From the NCBI GenBank assembly GCA_013042495.1, contig JABDQB010000132.1, forward strand, positions 1 through 9,313: 9,313 nucleotides of DNA. The letters run 5' to 3'. Under the pieces are notes generated by a model. The model did no database searches. It saw nothing but the letters and a program-made list of their open reading frames with translations, and was not told where the DNA came from. Both the position numbers and the translations under genes were made by a program. Source of the DNA: Gemmatimonadota bacterium (GTDB lineage Bacteria; Gemmatimonadota; Gemmatimonadetes; Palauibacterales; Palauibacteraceae). This document shows, piece by piece, positions 5,951-9,313 of the stretch (within the stretch, counting starts at the first letter, position 1; the number at the start of each line of letters is the position of its first letter).

Positions 5951-7526
5951 GGGCGTAGTGGATCGCGGGAATCGAACGCAGGTCGGCGAGCACGTCCTTT
6001 TCCGGACGCTCGTCCAGGGACAGGACGGCCAACGAATCCCCGGTCTCTGCATCCCGCGCCTGGTGGAACTCCGCGATGTTCACGCCCGCCGCGCCGAGGC
6101 GCGTGCCCACCTCTCCCACCACTCCGGGCTCGTCACGATTCCGAAAGATCAACAGGTAACCGCGCGGCTCGACCGCTACGTGACAGCCATCGATACGGAG
6201 GAGTCGCAGTTGCCCGTCCGCCTCGACGCTACCGGTCAGGACATGGACCTCGTCCGCCGACCGGGCCGTGACTTCGAGCATTCCCCGGTATCCGGTCACC
6301 TCACCCATGCGCGAGCGTGAGACCGAAACCCCACGCTCCCTGGCCATTGGGAGTGCGCTGATCAGGTTCAACGAGCCAGCGAGACGGACCTTCCACAATC
6401 CGATGAGCACCGCCGACGAGATCAACCTCAACCCACGCTGAACTTCGCCTCCGTATCGGACGGAGACTTCCGCGATGCCACCCTGGATGACTTCACCGAG
6501 AACGGAACCGAGACGCTCGGCGAGGTCGAGCACCGGTCGCAGGCGCTCCCGGTCGCCAGGCGCGAACGGGGGCATGTTGACGGCGGACCTGAAGTCGCCG
6601 TCAAGCAAGGCGGCGCGAACCGCGCTGGCGATCTCGATCGCAACTTCCCGCTGCGCGTCGTGGGTCGCGGCTCCCAGATGCGGAGTCAGGACAAGATTGG
6701 GAACGTCGCGCAGCGGATGGTCCCCTGGCAGCGGCTCGGTGTCATAGACGTCGAGCGCCGCAGCCGCCAGGCGACCGTCCCGCAGGGCTGACGCCAGGGC
6801 TTCTTCGTCCACGATCCCGCCGCGCGCCGCGTTCACCAGGACGGCGTGTGGCCGCAGACTGCCGATCCTGTCCGCGTCCAGGAGCCCCTTCGTTTCCGTT
6901 GTGAGAGGGACGTGACACGTGAGGAAATCCACCAACGGCAACATGTCGTCGAGCTCCATCAACTCGACGTACATGTCGATGGCTCGTTCCGCGGTCATGT
7001 AAGGATCCGCCACGACGACCTTCATCCCGAACGCCCGGGCCCGCTGAATGACCGCCGTCCCGATCCTGCCAGCGCCGATCACACCCAGCGTCTTGCCGGA
7101 CAGCTGCGCGCCGCGAAAACTCTTGCGGTCCCAGCCACCGGCTCGCAGGGACCGGTCCGCCGCCGGTATTTGGCGCGCGGCCGACAACAGCAGAGCGAAG
7201 GCGAGTTCAGCCGTCGAGACCGTGTTTCCGGCGGGGGCGTTCATCACAGCGATGCCCCTTCGAGTGGCCGCGTCCACATCGATGTTGTCGAGCCCCACTC
7301 CCGCGCGACCCACGACCTTGAGGCTGTCGCCCGCGCCGATCAACTCGGCGTCGGCCTGAGTCCCGCTGCGCACGATCAGCCCACTCGCGCCGGCGAGCCC
7401 CTGCTTCAGCTCGTCCCGCGTGCGCTCCGAGTAGTCCTCCACCCGGAGCTTACCCTCGGCCTCGAGGATCGCCATGCCTTCCGGGGCGAGCGCGTCCGCA
7501 ACCACCACCCTCGGTCCGTCGCTCAT
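5928..7526 (-). CDS. serA: D-3-phosphoglycerate dehydrogenase
   Basis: SerA oxidises 3-phosphoglycerate to 3-phosphohydroxypyruvate with NAD+, the first step of serine synthesis in the cytoplasm. The 532-residue length and domain order are those of the long (type I, mycobacterial-like) form: a substrate/NAD core (about 1-310), an intervening domain (about 325-450) and a C-terminal ACT domain (about 457-530). The core shows GRAGVGLDNID (73-83), the dinucleotide loop GAGRIG (151-156) followed by Asp174, and the catalytic trio Arg235 (NAARGGIVDE), Glu264 (DVYDTEP) and His283 (TPHLGAAT). The ACT domain has NRDEPGVVGEVG (463-474) and GVNIAEFHQAR (481-491), consistent with serine feedback. The ATG at 7526 overlaps the stop of the upstream aminotransferase by four bases (ATGA) and follows GGCGGA, so the two genes form an operon. 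It converges on moeZ with six bases between the stop codons. Confidence 0.95.
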   Translation of the reverse strand: MSDGPRVVVADALAPEGMAILEAEGKLRVEDYSERTRDELKQGLAGASGLIVRSGTQADAELIGAGDSLKVVGRAGVGLDNIDVDAATRRGIAVMNAPAGNTVSTAELAFALLLSAARQIPAADRSLRAGGWDRKSFRGAQLSGKTLGVIGAGRIGTAVIQRARAFGMKVVVADPYMTAERAIDMYVELMELDDMLPLVDFLTCHVPLTTETKGLLDADRIGSLRPHAVLVNAARGGIVDEEALASALRDGRLAAAALDVYDTEPLPGDHPLRDVPNLVLTPHLGAATHDAQREVAIEIASAVRAALLDGDFRSAVNMPPFAPGDRERLRPVLDLAERLGSVLGEVIQGGIAEVSVRYGGEVQRGLRLISSAVLIGLWKVRLAGSLNLISALPMARERGVSVSRSRMGEVTGYRGMLEVTARSADEVHVLTGSVEADGQLRLLRIDGCHVAVEPRGYLLIFRNRDEPGVVGEVGTRLGAAGVNIAEFHQARDAETGDSLAVLSLDERPEKDVLADLRSIPAIHYARGVRLDS

Positions 7527-8647
7527 GGCAGTCCGCCAATTCGGTCGTCGATCACGTCGTCGAGAACGCTCAAGACCGCCTCCAGCTCGGGCATCGTGTG
7601 GTCGCCCATGTGTCCGATCCGGATGGTCGTGGGCTTCAGCTTCCCGTACCCGGATGCGAGCGTGAACCCTACCTTCCGGGCCGCGGCCACGACATCGGGG
7701 CCCGAAAGCCCCGCGGGCAAGCTTATGGCGGTCACGGTAGGCGAGCGGTAGCCCTCCGGTGCGAGCACCGAAAAATCGTGCCCGGTTCGCTCGGTCAGTT
7801 CACCGACCCAGGCCCAGGTCCGCTCCGCCAGCTCCCGGTGGCGTCGCCAGCGCTCTTCCAATCCCTCTTCGGCGATGCGACCGAGCTGCTCGGCGAGGGC
7901 GTAGAACAAGTTGACGGCAGGAGTGTTCGTGGTCTGGAACTCACGTGCGCGGCGCTCGAACTCGAGAAGGTCAAAATAGTAGCTGCGGGCCGGAATTTCT
8001 TCGGCCCGTCGCAGAGCGCGCTCGGAAGCTGCCGCTAGAGCCAGTCCCGGCGGGAGGGCCAGGGCCTTCTGGGACCCGGTCAGAAGGAAGTCCAGCTCCC
8101 AACCGTCGAATTCAGCGGGCGTGCCGCCGACCGAAGTCACGCCATCCACCGCGAGCAGCAGATCGTCCCGGTCCCGCACCACGGCTGCAAGATCGGCGAC
8201 GGGGTTGAGAACACCGGTCGACGTCTCGGAATGAACCACGGTCACGAGGTCGTACGTCCCCGGAGATGAATCGAGCGCCCGGCTGAGGAGTTCCGGGGAG
8301 TGCGCCGTCCCCCACTCGACGGCGAGGGTGTCCGCCGGACGGCCGCAGCGATCGGCGATGTTCCGGAACCTCGCCCCGAAAGCCCCGCCGACCAGGCAGA
8401 GAATCCTGCGGCGACTGAGGTTCGTGATCGCGGCTTCCATGAATCCCGTGGCGGACGACGTGGACACGTAGACTGGCCGCTCCGTGCGGAACAGGCGACG
8501 GAGCGCGGGATCCATCCCGGAAAGGAGGCGCTCCATGTCTTCTCCCCGGTGTCCGATCACCGGACGAACCATCGCCTGCAGGACCTCGGGGCGGACTTCG
8601 GTGGGTCCTGGAAGGAAGAATCGGCCGAATTCCATGGGCTCCATCAT
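7523..8647 (-). CDS. Class V aminotransferase, alanine/serine-glyoxylate type; likely phosphoserine aminotransferase
   Basis: This fold-type I PLP enzyme resembles the alanine-glyoxylate / serine-pyruvate aminotransferase group. From the ATG at 8647 it has 374 residues. Motifs are FLPGPTEVRP (11-20), GHRG (32-35), VHSETSTG (138-145), AVDGVTSVGG (166-175, Asp168 contacting the PLP ring nitrogen), TGSQKALALPPG (190-201, Lys194 as PLP lysine) and TTIRIGHMGD near the C-terminus for carboxylate binding. Because it is the first gene of a two-gene unit with serA, the likely natural reaction is conversion of 3-phosphohydroxypyruvate to O-phosphoserine, a job normally done by SerC. Broad class V enzymes of this type fill that role in some archaea. 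Substrate specificity cannot be read from the sequence. ATGs at 8644 and 8635 are alternative starts (the latter has GGAG only three bases upstream); the frame also extends to an ATG at 8737, rejected because that extension is arginine-rich and lacks family motifs. Confidence 0.85.
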   Translation of the reverse strand: MMEPMEFGRFFLPGPTEVRPEVLQAMVRPVIGHRGEDMERLLSGMDPALRRLFRTERPVYVSTSSATGFMEAAITNLSRRRILCLVGGAFGARFRNIADRCGRPADTLAVEWGTAHSPELLSRALDSSPGTYDLVTVVHSETSTGVLNPVADLAAVVRDRDDLLLAVDGVTSVGGTPAEFDGWELDFLLTGSQKALALPPGLALAAASERALRRAEEIPARSYYFDLLEFERRAREFQTTNTPAVNLFYALAEQLGRIAEEGLEERWRRHRELAERTWAWVGELTERTGHDFSVLAPEGYRSPTVTAISLPAGLSGPDVVAAARKVGFTLASGYGKLKPTTIRIGHMGDHTMPELEAVLSVLDDVIDDRIGGLP

Positions 8648-8865
8648 GATCGTTTCGAATGGACCGGGTAGCCGCGCCCGGCGGTGACTGGACGCTGTGG
8701 ATCGGGCCAAGATCCTGCCGTCGAGTCCGCAGGGCAAGCGGCCCGCGAAACACGGCTCTCGCGAGGTTGACGCGGCCGCCGGGTAGCCCGAAGTTGACGC
8801 TCCGGTCGGAGGGGACGCCGTGCCGGTCGGGATGGACAGCGGTCATTCACCAGCGAGCCTGCTCC
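8648..8865. other. Divergent intergenic region
   Basis: This gap separates the aminotransferase (minus) from the small plus-strand gene. It is GC-rich with no AT-rich -10 comparable to the other promoters here. The only pattern seen is a direct repeat GTTGACGC at 8766-8773 and 8793-8800, 27 bp apart. Each copy contains a -35-like TTGACG on the plus strand, but no -10 lies at the right distance. Promoters for both directions should be here but cannot be placed. Confidence 0.35.
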
Positions 8866-9126
8866 ATGCGATACCTCGTCATGACTCACGTTTCGCCGGA
8901 GGATGTCATCCGGCGGGCCAGGGAGTACTTCGCCGAACACACGTTTCTCGATGTCTCGGCCGAATCCGCCGACATGATTCGCTTCGAGGGGAAGATCGGG
9001 ACGGCGGCGATCCGGGTGGACCGCGAGCACGGACACACGAACGTTCACGCCGAAACGGACCGGGTGGTGGGCCTCGACGTTACAGATATCACCAAACGGT
9101 TTCTGTACACGCTGGAGCACGTATGA
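8866..9126 (+). CDS. Small conserved-looking protein of unknown function
   Basis: The 86-residue product is not recognised. It has no signal peptide, membrane segment or cysteine. An N-terminal helix (SPEDVIRRAREYFAEH, about 10-25) is followed by alternating strands (FLDVSAES, DMIRFEGKIG, TAAIRVDREH, TNVHAETDRV) and a final helix (VTDITKRFLYTLEHV), a compact alpha-beta-alpha pattern typical of a small cytoplasmic domain. The frame is open upstream to 8659, but that part is arginine-rich and lies over the aminotransferase start region, so ATG 8866 is preferred; ATG 8881 (MTHVSPEDV) is an alternative. The Shine-Dalgarno is weak. Its stop overlaps the next start by four bases (ATGA), so the two products are probably made together and may work together. 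Confidence 0.7.
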   Translation: MRYLVMTHVSPEDVIRRAREYFAEHTFLDVSAESADMIRFEGKIGTAAIRVDREHGHTNVHAETDRVVGLDVTDITKRFLYTLEHV

Positions 9127-9313
9127 GTGAGACTGACGCCGGCACGGTGACCGTACGACTGGTCATGCCGGATCGCTGGCTGGAGCACATCGCTGAGCTG
9201 CCGACACGGACGAGCGTGGAGGACGCGAAGCGGCTGGGTCTTCGGACCATGCTCCTGCGCGAAACGGATGATCCCGCCGATTACTTCGTCGAGTACGCGG
9301 AGAGGAAGGTGCC
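9123..9313 (+). CDS. Partial small protein, possibly ubiquitin-like (cut by right edge)
   Basis: The ATG at 9123 overlaps the preceding stop (ATGA) and the frame stays open for 63 codons to the window end. The visible order is a beta strand (TVTVRLVMPD, 8-17), a helix beginning TSVEDAKRLGLRTMLL (30-45), and a strand DYFVEYAERKV (53-63). This strand-helix-strand order and the SVED helix start resemble the first half of a beta-grasp fold, and the CysO-type protein of this window has a similar SVEE helix. The C-terminus, which would show whether a diglycine exists, is missing. The gene call is good; the fold is a guess. Confidence 0.6.
   Translation, partial: MSETDAGTVTVRLVMPDRWLEHIAELPTRTSVEDAKRLGLRTMLLRETDDPADYFVEYAERKV

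Noticed and set aside
6846..7751. Plus-strand open frame of 301 codons opposite serA
   Set aside because: Antisense to the core of serA, with a His/Arg/Pro-rich product lacking motifs.
8766..8800. TTGACG motifs as -35 boxes for the small plus-strand genes
   Set aside because: No -10-like hexamer lies 16-18 bp after either copy, so only the direct repeat itself is reported.
8112..8846. Minus-strand open frame of 244 codons upstream of and overlapping the aminotransferase
   Set aside because: Out of frame with the aminotransferase motifs, and very Arg/Ser/Pro-rich. It is a shadow frame.
8659..8865. N-terminal extension of the 86-residue protein
   Set aside because: It has no family-like pattern and would start next to the aminotransferase start codon, leaving no room for promoters.

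Overview
The window looks like a GC-rich Gram-negative chromosome, probably Gemmatimonadota or a related phylum. The pointers are a TonB-family protein with a large SprA-like outer-membrane or secretion protein beside it, a probable lipoprotein, and the style of the intergenic DNA. The phylum is an inference. The gene families of the metabolic core are read directly from motifs. No tRNA, rRNA, CRISPR array, insertion sequence or other mobile element is visible.

Layout. (1) 1-1660, minus strand: the N-terminal third or less of a large exported SprA-like protein that runs off the left edge, preceded in transcription order by a TonB-family energy transducer. (2) 1661-1866: a divergent control region. 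It holds an AT-rich promoter core inside a perfect 10-bp inverted repeat, then a leader able to form two bulged hairpins that share a 10-bp direct repeat. (3) 1867-5921, plus strand: a tight five-gene operon of a probable lipoprotein, kbl, rpe, a CysO-type sulfur carrier and a MoeZ-type E1/rhodanese. Gaps are 13, -1, 12 and -1 bp. (4) 5922-8647, minus strand: serA and a class V aminotransferase overlap by 4 bp and converge on moeZ. Only 6 bp separates the serA and moeZ stop codons, and a stem-loop lies there. (5) 8648-8865: a divergent gap. (6) 8866-9313, plus strand: a small unknown protein overlaps by 4 bp with a second small protein cut by the right edge, which may have a ubiquitin-like fold.

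How the genes fit together. SerA and the aminotransferase can make O-phosphoserine if the aminotransferase stands in for SerC. The CysO/MoeZ pair makes a protein thiocarboxylate. In Mycobacterium tuberculosis these are the two substrates of the cysteine synthase CysM. Kbl links threonine breakdown to glycine, so five of the genes form a serine/glycine/cysteine theme. CysM and the protease Mec that completes the route are not in this window. The most interesting points are this inferred cysteine pathway, the structured leader of the plus-strand operon, the inverted repeat around the divergent promoter, and the SprA-like protein with a near-leaderless promoter.
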